38,006 bases of DNA, taken from NCBI GenBank assembly GCA_018816865.1, contig JAHIUW010000040.1:1-38006 (forward strand). The letters are read 5' to 3'. The position numbers and the translations under genes are program-made. Source of the stretch: Pseudomonadota bacterium (GTDB taxonomy: Bacteria; Desulfobacterota; Desulfovibrionia; Desulfovibrionales; Desulfovibrionaceae). Positions 18,623 through 25,851 of this stretch are shown here, one piece after another (position 1 is the first letter of the stretch; every line of letters begins with the position of its first letter). Below the pieces are notes generated by a model. The model saw only the letters and a list, made by a program, of their open reading frames with translations, ran no database searches and was not told where the DNA came from.

Positions 18623-19186
18623 ATGAGTAGCCATTTGGATTACGAAATCAACAAGGAACTTGGAGAGTGCTATCTCTTCATGGGTGACCTGGGCAAGGCC
18701 GTCGAGTATTACGATAAGGCCGTGCAGTCCAACGGAGTCCATCCCGATCCGTATCTGGGCTTGGCGACCATCGCCGTGCAGCAGGGTGAGCTGGAAAAAG
18801 CGCACGAGTTGTACAAGAAGGCCGCCGACATCGAGCGGAGCGACAAGGCTCTGGCTGGCATGGCCCTCGTGGAGATGGAGACCGGTCGCCAGAACGAAGC
18901 CTTTGATCATTTTTCACAGGCCCTGGATCACAACCCCGAGAACATGATCAGCATCTACATGCTGGTCCAGCTGGGGCATGTGCTGAGTCGGATCGAGGAA
19001 GTGATTCCCCATATGGAGAACTACTTGGCCATCGATTCCAGCAAGCACGATGTCCGCTATTCGTTGGCGGGGTGTTTGAGTTGCATCGGCAAGCGCGATG
19101 AGGCTCGTGTGCATCTGGAGCGCATCCTGGAGGCCGACCCTGGCAACGAGTCCGCCAAGGAACTCCTGGAACACATCGGGTCATAA
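18623..19186 (+). CDS. Tetratricopeptide-repeat protein
   Basis: 187 residues consisting almost wholly of TPR repeats, about four to five units: helices such as GECYLFMGDLGKAVEYYDKA, PYLGLATIAVQQGELEKAHE, ALVEMETGRQNEAFDHFSQA and SLAGCLSCIGKRDEARVHLE have the TPR spacing of small, large and aromatic residues. There is no signal peptide or membrane segment, so it is probably a cytoplasmic protein-binding scaffold. The start was set at ATG 18623, with GGAGGGG seven bases upstream, rather than the ATG at 18596. The gene is divergent from the flagellar operon and has its own sigma-54 promoter, suggesting co-regulation with motility. The partner is unknown. Confidence 0.85.
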   Translation: MSSHLDYEINKELGECYLFMGDLGKAVEYYDKAVQSNGVHPDPYLGLATIAVQQGELEKAHELYKKAADIERSDKALAGMALVEMETGRQNEAFDHFSQALDHNPENMISIYMLVQLGHVLSRIEEVIPHMENYLAIDSSKHDVRYSLAGCLSCIGKRDEARVHLERILEADPGNESAKELLEHIGS

Positions 19187-19401
19187 CGGTCTCCCGGGGG
19201 TGGTTTGTTGGGTTCCCTCCCTTAACCCCCGGACCGGGCTGAATGGCGATAATCTCCCCTCCCCTGCTTGGTTCCCCAGCCTCAACAAGAGCTGCTGGGG
19301 CTGGGGTGCCAAGTACCAGGTCCTGAGGGAAGCCTGCGCTCTCTTCTTGCCACACCCGAACAATTTTGGCATCACCTCGTGAAATACAGCGAGGTGAATG
19401 C
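19187..19401 (+). other. Intergenic region with two GC-rich hairpins
   Basis: 215 bases without a gene. CCGGGGGT (19194-19201) and ACCCCCGG (19225-19232) can form a hairpin just after the TPR stop, and CCCCAGCC (19274-19281) pairs with GGCTGGGG (19299-19306). Neither is followed by a T-run, so terminator function is uncertain; the second could be part of the leader of the following purine gene. Confidence 0.35.
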
Positions 19402-20001
19402 ATGGATCTTCTGCCCATTCGACGCGCTATCCTGAGCGTGACTGACAAGACGGGGTTGGAAGACTTCGCCCGTTTTCTGTCTGAAAACGGGGTGGAGCTC
19501 TTTTCCACCGGCGGTACAAGGAAAAAGCTGCTCGACGCGGGCCTGCCCGTGGCTTCGGTGAGCGACGTCACAGGTTTCCCCGAGATCATGAATGGCCGGG
19601 TCAAGACCCTGCATCCCCATATCCACGCCGGCGTGTTGGCCGACAAGGACAATCCCGAGCACATGGACACCCTGTCCCGTCTCGGGCTTTCGCCTTTCGA
19701 CCTGATCTGCGTGAATCTCTATGATTTTGCCCGCGCCGCCTCCCAGGACCTGGACCTGAAGGCCGCCGTGGAGCAGATCGACATCGGTGGGCCCACCATG
19801 CTGCGGGCCGCCGCCAAGAATTTCCATTCCATCCTGGTGGTGCCCGGTCCGGAGCACTACGACCGCATCATTGCCGATTTGAAGGCCAACGAGATGCAGG
19901 TCTCCCTGCCCCTGCGCAAGGACATGGCCTGCGAGACCTTTGCCAAGACCTCGGAATATGACGCGATGATTACCAGCTATCTTGGTAGTAAAGACGCCTA
20001 G
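19402..20001 (+). CDS. IMP cyclohydrolase, stand-alone (PurH N-terminal domain)
   Basis: 199 residues, equivalent to the MGS-fold N-terminal half of bifunctional PurH, which closes FAICAR to IMP in the last step of purine synthesis. It has STGGT (35-39), GFPEIMNGRVKTLHPHIHAG (58-77), EQIDIGGPTMLRAAAKN, and ends at the point where the domain boundary of PurH lies. Phe replaces His in the usual AAAKNH. The ATG at 19402 has GAGGTG upstream and is preferred to an ATG at 19366. The transformylase half is encoded separately, on the other strand about 6 kb away (25852-27126). Confidence 0.92.
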   Translation: MDLLPIRRAILSVTDKTGLEDFARFLSENGVELFSTGGTRKKLLDAGLPVASVSDVTGFPEIMNGRVKTLHPHIHAGVLADKDNPEHMDTLSRLGLSPFDLICVNLYDFARAASQDLDLKAAVEQIDIGGPTMLRAAAKNFHSILVVPGPEHYDRIIADLKANEMQVSLPLRKDMACETFAKTSEYDAMITSYLGSKDA

Positions 20002-20006
20002 GCTCA

Positions 20007-20132
20007 GGAAGCCGTTGAAATTCCCCCGCGGGCTGCGTTGCTGTGGGCAAATCGGTTCCTCGCGTATGTCAAAATACGCGTCGTTCTCGATTTGCCCTTG
20101 CGCCTGGCCCGCGTGGTTTTTGAACGGCTTCC
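20007..20132. repeat. REP-like palindromic element (copy A)
   Basis: A 126-bp imperfect palindrome. Outer arms GGAAGCCGTT (20007-20016) and AACGGCTTCC (20123-20132), middle arms GGGCAAATCG (20045-20054) and CGATTTGCCC (20088-20097), and a central hairpin CGCGTAT/ATACGCG (20061-20067, 20074-20080). It contains GCTGCGTTGCTG in the left arm, shared with copy B at 23308-23430. It lies right after the IMP cyclohydrolase stop and could fold as a long RNA hairpin. Confidence 0.8.
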
Positions 20133-20330
20133 GGTGTTGCGCCTGGCCCTGGGAAAGTTTGAGCGGACGACGGTCTTGCGTAGTGCCCTGTTTTTGAACT
20201 GCTTCCGGTGCTGCGATCTGCCCGGTGATCATTATTGAGCGACCGCCTGTTTTGCGCAGAGCCCGATCTTTGGATGCCTTCCGGTGTGGACTTGTTTGGT
20301 GCTTTGTTTTGAGCGACCGCCGGGATGCCG
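20128..20330. repeat. Degenerate ~75-bp tandem repeat, about 2.7 copies
   Basis: Units start with CTTCCGGTG at 20128, 20202 and 20278 (spacing 74 and 76). Each has TTGAGCG at 20159, 20235 and 20309 (spacing 76 and 74). The first two units also share a TTGCG core and an xGTxxTTTGxAxG-like end. The first unit begins inside the right arm of copy A. Function unknown; no reading frame runs through it. Confidence 0.7.
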
Positions 20331-20583
20331 GAGGGGCTCACGTCCACATTGCCTTCCCCACCCGTAGGGTCCATGCGTTCGCCAACGCCTGCCAAGCCCC
20401 GTGTGGGTTGGAGTTCCTAGCCAGTGGAAACGAGAAGAAATCTCTGCCTTTGGGCGTTCAAAAAACTTGTTGGGCAGGCGCAAGACAAATTCAAGCTCGA
20501 AGCATATTACTACACATATGTGAGAGGTTGAATTTGGCGTAGCAACGAACCCAACGAGGAATTTTCAACGCCCTCGTGGCCTC
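20331..20583. other. Gene-free region before hflX
   Basis: No gene or clear structure seen. It becomes AT-richer from about 20440 and probably holds the hflX promoter; candidate -10-like sequences are present (for example near 20500-20520), but no paired -35 is convincing. Confidence 0.3.
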
Positions 20584-22251
20584 ATGGAGAGAGTTATCGC
20601 ACAGAAAGTACAAGGCAACACGCAGGGCCTCAAACCCAGCCAGCTGAAAATGCTCACGCGGCTCTACAACCGCAAGTATCCCGCCGTGGGCGGGATGACC
20701 ACCGAACAGGCCCATGAACTGGGTCTGCTCTCGGTCAGCACGGGCCGCCAGATCGGTCTGCTCATCGACCGCAAGGGTTCGCCCGAGATGGTCTTGGTGG
20801 GCGACGCCCGGGGCATCTACATCCCCGAGCTGCCGCGTTCCCGGCGTTTTGCCGGACGTCTGCGGGGCCTGCGGCTCTTGCACACCCACCTCTCCAAGGA
20901 GGCCCTGTCCCAGGAAGACCTGATGGACATGGTCTTCCTGCGTCTGGACGGGATCATGGCCCTGACCGTGGATGGTGCGGGCCAGCCCATGAACGTCTAT
21001 TACGCGCACCTCTTGCCCCCCAACCCCGATGGGCGGACCTCCGAAGTGGTCGGGCCCTTGCCCTGGCACCGGGTGGAGGTGGACTTCGAGGCCCAGGTGG
21101 AGGCCCTGGAGGAGGAGTTGGCCCGTGAGGGCACCACCCTGGCGGCCGAGGGTGCTGCCAAGGGCGAGACCGAGCGGGCGCTGCTGGTCAGCGTGGCCAT
21201 TACGGCCAAAGCCGAGCAGGAGACCTCCCTGCTGGAGCTGGCCGAGCTGGCCCGCACCGCGGGCCTGGAAAACGCCGGTACGGTGATCCAGCGCCTGCGC
21301 CAGGCCAATAGCAAGACCATCATGGGCAAGGGCAAGCTGGCGGAGCTGGAGGTGCGCGCCCTGCAGGAGAATGCGGGCCTGATCGTCTTCGACCAGGAGT
21401 TGACCCCCTCGCAGATGCGTAACCTGGGGAACATCACCGAGCGCAAGATCCTGGACCGCACCCAGCTGATCCTGGACATCTTTGCCCAACACGCCACCAC
21501 CCGTTCGGGCAAGCTGCAGGTGGAGATGGCTCAGCTGCAATACACTCTGCCGCGCCTCTCGGGGTCCGGGCACACGCTGTCGCGGCTGATGGGCGGCATC
21601 GGCGGCCGGGGACCGGGCGAGACCAAGCTGGAAACCGACCGTCGCCGCGTGCGCGAGCGCATCACGCGTATCAAGAAGGAGCTGGAAGAGCTGCGCAAGC
21701 AGCGCAAGGCCACGCGTCTGCGCCGGTCCAAGGCCGGACTGCCCGTGGCTGCGCTGGTGGGCTACACCAACACGGGCAAGTCCACGCTGCTCAACACCCT
21801 GACCGCTTCCAAGGTCCTGGCCGAGAACAAGCTCTTCGCCACCCTGGACCCCACCACCCGCCGCCTGCGCTTCCCCATGGAGCGCGAGCTGATCCTGACG
21901 GACACCGTGGGTTTCATCCGCCACCTGCCCGACGAGCTCAAGGAGGCCTTTCGGGCCACCCTGGAGGAGCTGGAGGTCGCCGATCTGCTGATCCACGTGA
22001 CCGACGCCGGACATCCGGAGCTGGAAAATCATGTGCAGGCCGTGGAAGACATCCTGCGCGAGATGGAGCTGCACGAGATCCCGCGCCTCTTGGTGCTCAA
22101 CAAATGGGACAGGCTGAACGTGGAGCAGCGCGAGCTGGTGCAGAACATCTATCCCGAGGCCATCCCGGCCTGCGCCCTGAACCGGGCCTCCCTGCGGGAT
22201 CTGGCCGATGCCATTTGCCTGCGGGCCTTTCCCGGTGTTGATTTGGGGTAA
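20584..22251 (+). CDS. hflX: GTPase HflX, ribosome-associated, with long N-terminal domain
   Basis: 555 residues. HflX is a translational GTPase-class protein that binds the 50S subunit and splits stalled or hibernating ribosomes. The HflX core starts near residue 195, with the ATP-binding-like subdomain (IMGKGKLAELEVRA, 247-260), GGRGPGETKLETDRRRVRERI (340-360), then the G domain: P-loop GYTNTGKS (393-400), DPTTRRL, DTVGF and NKWD. About 190 residues precede this, longer than enteric HflX (426 residues), as in clostridial and deltaproteobacterial forms. No in-frame alternative start exists upstream before a stop at 20521; the ATG at 20584 lacks a good ribosome-binding site at normal spacing. 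Confidence 0.93.
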   Translation: MERVIAQKVQGNTQGLKPSQLKMLTRLYNRKYPAVGGMTTEQAHELGLLSVSTGRQIGLLIDRKGSPEMVLVGDARGIYIPELPRSRRFAGRLRGLRLLHTHLSKEALSQEDLMDMVFLRLDGIMALTVDGAGQPMNVYYAHLLPPNPDGRTSEVVGPLPWHRVEVDFEAQVEALEEELAREGTTLAAEGAAKGETERALLVSVAITAKAEQETSLLELAELARTAGLENAGTVIQRLRQANSKTIMGKGKLAELEVRALQENAGLIVFDQELTPSQMRNLGNITERKILDRTQLILDIFAQHATTRSGKLQVEMAQLQYTLPRLSGSGHTLSRLMGGIGGRGPGETKLETDRRRVRERITRIKKELEELRKQRKATRLRRSKAGLPVAALVGYTNTGKSTLLNTLTASKVLAENKLFATLDPTTRRLRFPMERELILTDTVGFIRHLPDELKEAFRATLEELEVADLLIHVTDAGHPELENHVQAVEDILREMELHEIPRLLVLNKWDRLNVEQRELVQNIYPEAIPACALNRASLRDLADAICLRAFPGVDLG

Positions 22252-22301
22252 ACGGGCGTAGCATCGCGGCTGGCGGTGTTTCATCGTGCGGAATGAACCC
22301 T

Positions 22302-22411
22302 CGCGTATGTTGAATACGCGTCGGTCTCCTTCCGCCCTCGCGCCTGGCCAGCCCCGCGCCACACCCGTCTACGGGGTTGGGGTAACGCCGGGCGGCTGTT
22401 GAGATCACGGC
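22302..22411. repeat. Direct repeat copy C1, REP-related
   Basis: The stretch 22313-22411 (99 bases) is repeated at 22476-22574 with roughly ten differences. It starts with AATACGCGTCG and ends with ATCACGGC. In C1 the preceding CGCGTAT (22302-22308) pairs with ATACGCG (22314-22320), the same central hairpin as in copy A at 20061-20080, so this is the right half of the same repeat family. It follows hflX. Confidence 0.75.
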
Positions 22412-22475
22412 ATCTGCCGCCATTTAAACAGCCGCGAGGATAGAGTCCTGGTTTCATTTTGTCGGCCGGAAGTCT

Positions 22476-22574
22476 AATACGCGTCGCTTTCCTTCCGCCC
22501 TCGCGCCTTTCCAGCCCCGCGCCACACTCGTTGACGGGGCTGGGGTAACGCGGGGCGGTTGTTGAAATCACGGC
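22476..22574. repeat. Direct repeat copy C2, REP-related
   Basis: Second copy of the 99-base unit described at 22313-22411, at a period of 163 bases. The left half of the central hairpin is missing here. Both copies contain CCTTCCGCCCTCGCGCCT and a GGGGCTGGGG-like arm. No spacer-repeat array continues, so it is not a CRISPR. Confidence 0.75.
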
Positions 22575-22597
22575 TGGCGCGGTTCAGAGAATGACAA

Positions 22598-22627
22598 AAA
22601 AGGCGGCCCCGGTGGGGGCCGCCTTTT
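22598..22627. terminator. Bidirectional terminator between hflX and plsY
   Basis: AAAAGGCGGCCCC (22598-22610) and GGGGCCGCCTTTT (22615-22627) form a perfect 13-bp stem with a GGTG loop. A-run before and T-run after make it work on both strands. It lies 29 bases past the plsY stop, and serves hflX in the other direction. Confidence 0.88.
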
Positions 22628-22655
22628 ATCTGCGTATCGAAATTCCTTCTCGAGC

Positions 22656-23279
22656 CTAGTCTAATGAATCATCGCTGGTTGTATGTTCCTGGTGCTTCTT
22701 CTTGCTCCAGGGCTTTTCCTCGCCCCGGATCAGGCGCTGGATGTTCTCACGGTGCCGCCAGAAGACCAGGGCCATGACCACCACGGCCATCAGGCTATAG
22801 GTCAGGTTGCCGCTGATGAGCAGCAGCACGGGCAGGGCGGTGACCAGGGTCAGCGAGCCCAGGGAGACGTAGCCCGACTTGACGATGACGGCGATGCACA
22901 GAACCGCGGCAATGAGGGTCGAGATCGGAGCCAGGGCCAGGAATACGCCTACGGTGGTGGCCACGGCCTTGCCGCCCTTGCCGTAGAGGAACACGGAGTA
23001 GCAATGCCCGACGATGGCCGCCAGGCCCGTCAGGGACAGGAACAGCGCGGAGTCGGAAAAGGTCATGGCCACGGCCGTGGGGATCAGACCCTTGAGCAGG
23101 TCCAGGACCAGGGCCAGGACCCCGAACTTGAAGCCGCACAGCCGGGCCACGTTGGTCGCGCCGGTGTTCTGGCTGCCCGCAGTGCGCGGGTCCACACCGC
23201 AGAAGATCTTGCCCACCACGAGGCCAAAGGGCACGGCGCCGAGAAGATAGGTCATTGCGAGCCAGGCGATTGAGGCCAT
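22656..23279 (-). CDS. plsY: Glycerol-3-phosphate acyltransferase PlsY
   Basis: 207 residues, an inner-membrane enzyme acylating glycerol-3-phosphate at position 1 from acyl-phosphate, the first step of phospholipid synthesis. Several hydrophobic helices are visible. The three family motifs are present: [12 protein letters not shown] (acyl-phosphate/G3P loop; usually GSGN), [10 protein letters not shown] and the C-terminal [13 protein letters not shown]. The C-terminus is a charged tail (about 185-207). The start was set at ATG 23279, with AAGGAGA seven bases upstream; a longer reading from 23378 would run into the REP-like element. No plsX is adjacent. Confidence 0.92.
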   Translation of the reverse strand: MASIAWLAMTYLLGAVPFGLVVGKIFCGVDPRTAGSQNTGATNVARLCGFKFGVLALVLDLLKGLIPTAVAMTFSDSALFLSLTGLAAIVGHCYSVFLYGKGGKAVATTVGVFLALAPISTLIAAVLCIAVIVKSGYVSLGSLTLVTALPVLLLISGNLTYSLMAVVVMALVFWRHRENIQRLIRGEEKPWSKKKHQEHTTSDDSLD

Positions 23280-23307
23280 CACTATTCTCCTTCCATTATG
23301 ACTGAGC

Positions 23308-23430
23308 AGGCTGTTGAAAATGACGCGTTTGCTGCGTTGCTGCGAGGAAATCAAAGCCTCATGTACGTTTTTGTACACATCGTCTTTGATTTCTTCTAGC
23401 GCCTTGCACCCGCATCCTTTTGAACAGCCT
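23308..23430. repeat. REP-like palindromic element (copy B)
   Basis: A 123-bp imperfect palindrome: outer arms AGGCTGTT (from 23308) and AACAGCCT (to 23430), inner arms AAATCAAAG (23348-23356) and CTTTGATTT (23384-23392), and central TGTAC/GTACA (23362-23366, 23373-23377). It shares GTTGAAA, GCTGCGTTGCTG and TTTTGAAC with copy A. It sits directly upstream of plsY, between its start and the exonuclease gene. Confidence 0.82.
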
Positions 23431-23458
23431 TTCAGCGGCGGCTGTTGAGGAGGGGCAA

Positions 23459-23502
23459 GGCCCCGTCCAAGGCCCCGTCCAAGGCCGGGTCCAAGGCCGA
23501 GT
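23459..23502. repeat. 12-bp tandem repeat, about 3.7 copies
   Basis: GGCCCCGTCCAA occurs at 23459 and 23471, a variant GGCCGGGTCCAA at 23483 and a partial copy at 23495. It is non-coding here. Confidence 0.75.
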
Positions 23503-23548
23503 TACTGAGCAGACCCCGGCAAAAATGTCTTCTCGTGTTGCGCAGTCA

Positions 23549-23599
23549 ACTGCTGTCGCACCGCCTTGGGTGCTGGGATGGAACAGCACTAACAGCAGT
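23549..23599. other. Nested stem-loop downstream of the exonuclease gene
   Basis: ACTGCTGT (23549-23556) pairs with ACAGCAGT (23592-23599), and inside it GTGCTG (23570-23575) pairs with CAGCAC (23584-23589). It lies 41 bases past the minus-strand exonuclease stop and may shape the 3' end of that transcript. No T-run follows. Confidence 0.4.
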
Positions 23600-23639
23600 C
23601 GGAGTGGCGCGCAACTTTCGGCTGGGTCCGCCTGTCTTT

Positions 23640-25685
23640 CTATTCTTCCAGGGCTTCCACCACCCGCAACTCGTTGGTTCGCGGGCTGACCTTGTGCAGG
23701 CGGATGGCAAAGCGCTGTCCGGGGAAGATCTTGTCTGCCAGCAGGCTGCGCGGACAGCGCACGTACATCTGCTCCTTGGGCATGGCCAGGACCACCAGCG
23801 ACCCGTCTTCGACCACCGTGGTGGAGAACAGGTCCTTCTTGTGCTGTTTGAAGTGCACCAGCTTCCAGTAGCGGGGCCGAAAGCGCTGGATGCGTCCTGC
23901 GGCCTCGGTGCGCGCGGTGATGTAGGGCAGCATCAGCGTCAGTTCCTCGCGGTTCCAGCGGGGGCTGCCGTCGGACTCCAGGGCGTGCAGCACTTGGGCC
24001 AGATTGATCAGGTCGCCGTAGCGCCTGATGGGCGAAGTCAGAGGGGCGTAGGCCTTTGCCCCGATGGTGGCGTGCAGCCGGGGGGTCAGTTCCTGGGTGG
24101 TGGGGGCCATCATGCGCACGATGCGGTGGGCGTCCTCGGGCGTGGTCCAGACCCCTGCGGCGTCGCCGGGCAGGGTGATGTCCTGGGTGCGGAAGAGCAT
24201 GGGCATGCCCTTGTCCGCCGCCCATTGCCCGATGCTGGAGTTGGCCAGGATCATGAATTCACTGACCGTGGCCTGGGCCTGGTCGTAGCGCGGGGACTCC
24301 TCGATGCGCACCAGGATGTCCGCGCCTTCGCCTTCCAGGATGATGGTCGGGTCGGGCCGGTCCACGACCACGGCCCCATTGTCGATGCGTCGCGCCCTGA
24401 GCTTGGTCCCCAGTTCGGTGGCCAGGGACAGGCGGGGATCGCAGTCCGGGTTGCCCAGGGCCTCTTCCATGGCCTGGTAGGTGGAATTCTGGTCGATGCG
24501 CACCCAGGTGCAGCGCGGCTCCATGGAGCGCAGGTTGCCGTCGGCGTCCACGTCGCAATCCAGCACCAGAGCCGGTTTGGGCTGGTCCTGGTAGAGGCTG
24601 AATTGGCCGATGCCGTATCGCTCGGGCATCATGTGGCTGGCACCCTCGGGCAGATACACGGAGCTGGCGCGTTCGCGCACGGCGCGGTCCAGGGGGGAGC
24701 CGAACTCCCAACCCAGGGCCGGGCAGGCCAGGGCGATGCGCAGGTGGTAGCCGCCGTCGGTGCCCGGTTCCACGTGGAAGGCGTCGTCGATGTCGTGGGT
24801 CGAGGCCGAGTCGATGCTGATGTAGGGCGTATCCTCGGGCTCGCGCTTCATGGTGGCCAACTGGGCCTCCAGGCGGTCCAGGTCCGTGTCGAACTCGCGG
24901 GCCCAGTCGTCGCCCCAGGCGTAGCCTTCCTGCAAGAGCTGCATGTTGAAATGCTCGGCGAACACGCCCCAGGTCTGGCCCAGGAACAGGGGCAGCAGGG
25001 GCAGGTCGGGCAGGCCCTTGCGCACGGCGTTCCAGATGGTCAGCTCCATGGACCCGGCGGTGTCGGCCATGGCTGCCAGCAGAATGCCGTGGCAGATCTC
25101 GGTCAGGCCTTCGGGCGCTTCGGGGGCGCTCTTGCCCTTGAGGCGGGCCTCCCACAGGGCGTGGAAGAACTGCTGCACCGAGGAGGTCAGGTGTTCGCGC
25201 TCAAGGCGTGTCTCTTCCTCGGTCTGGCGGCTTTCCACCTTGTCGGCGGGGTGCACCTCGAATTCGGGGGGATGGAACTTGAAGTGGGTCTTCTGTTCCA
25301 GCAGGCGACGGCCCATGGCGGCCACCTGTTCGGAGTCGGGCTCGTCCCAGAGCAGGCCTGCAAACCAGTTGGCCGTGGCCCGGTCCACATCACCCTGGGC
25401 CAGTTCCCAGATCTCCTCGGGGTCCACCTGGGCGGCCAGTTCATCGCGTCGGGTCTCGTGGTCCTGCAGGATGTGCTGGATCTCTTCGCGCGAGGCCTGG
25501 GGCTCGTGGGCCGGTCCGGCCCACGGCAGGATGCGCCCGGCCGGGAGCTTCGTTTCCCGCTGGTTGAGGGTCAGGACACGCAGGCGTCCGGATTGCTCTT
25601 CAAGGACCCAGGCCACGTTGGGCTTGTTGCCGTGGAGAAATTCCACGATGCAGCCCGGACCTGGGTATCGCACGAGGGTACTCAT
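23640..25685 (-). CDS. RNase II/R-family 3'-5' exoribonuclease
   Basis: 681 residues with a full RNB catalytic domain (about 285-600). YISIDSASTHDIDDAF supplies the four metal-binding aspartates (Asp292, 298, 300, 301), and SPIRRYGDLINLAQVLHALE is the family signature helix; the downstream C-terminal part looks like an S1-type RNA-binding fold. The N-terminal 280 residues are not the usual pair of cold-shock domains but a more helical, acidic region with a short beta part at the start, as in the RNase II-like proteins of cyanobacteria and deltaproteobacteria. It should degrade single-stranded RNA processively in the cytoplasm. The ATG at 25685 has no strong ribosome-binding site. It lies downstream of the AICAR transformylase gene on the same strand, 166 bases apart. 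Confidence 0.88.
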   Translation of the reverse strand: MSTLVRYPGPGCIVEFLHGNKPNVAWVLEEQSGRLRVLTLNQRETKLPAGRILPWAGPAHEPQASREEIQHILQDHETRRDELAAQVDPEEIWELAQGDVDRATANWFAGLLWDEPDSEQVAAMGRRLLEQKTHFKFHPPEFEVHPADKVESRQTEEETRLEREHLTSSVQQFFHALWEARLKGKSAPEAPEGLTEICHGILLAAMADTAGSMELTIWNAVRKGLPDLPLLPLFLGQTWGVFAEHFNMQLLQEGYAWGDDWAREFDTDLDRLEAQLATMKREPEDTPYISIDSASTHDIDDAFHVEPGTDGGYHLRIALACPALGWEFGSPLDRAVRERASSVYLPEGASHMMPERYGIGQFSLYQDQPKPALVLDCDVDADGNLRSMEPRCTWVRIDQNSTYQAMEEALGNPDCDPRLSLATELGTKLRARRIDNGAVVVDRPDPTIILEGEGADILVRIEESPRYDQAQATVSEFMILANSSIGQWAADKGMPMLFRTQDITLPGDAAGVWTTPEDAHRIVRMMAPTTQELTPRLHATIGAKAYAPLTSPIRRYGDLINLAQVLHALESDGSPRWNREELTLMLPYITARTEAAGRIQRFRPRYWKLVHFKQHKKDLFSTTVVEDGSLVVLAMPKEQMYVRCPRSLLADKIFPGQRFAIRLHKVSPRTNELRVVEALEE

Positions 25686-25790
25686 GGGAGAGTTGCCTGA
25701 CCTTTGCCGGGAGAGTGAAGCCCGGCGTTCTGGGAGCCACTATAGCAGCCTGGAAAGTTGAGAGAAAGCCCTTCCTGTCCACGGGCGACC

Positions 25791-25822
25791 GGCAAGGCTG
25801 GTGTCACCCGTCCGGCCTTGCC
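25791..25822 (-). other. Hairpin between the transformylase and exonuclease genes
   Basis: GGCAAGGC (25791-25798) and GCCTTGCC (25815-25822) form an 8-bp stem with a 16-base loop, 30 bases past the transformylase stop. There is no T-run, so it is at best an attenuating or RNA-processing structure between two same-strand genes. Confidence 0.35.
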
Positions 25823-25851
25823 TGCGCCATGCTGTGGCTGCTTGCGGGTGG

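Noticed and set aside
20491-22362. 623-residue minus-strand frame opposite hflX
   Set aside because: Antisense shadow without any recognisable domain; HflX motifs are complete on the plus strand.
22313-22574. CRISPR array
   Set aside because: Only two 99-base copies with several mismatches and a non-unique interval; no array, no cas gene.
23445-25700. 751-residue plus-strand frame opposite the exonuclease gene
   Set aside because: Antisense shadow; the minus-strand protein has all four RNB aspartates.
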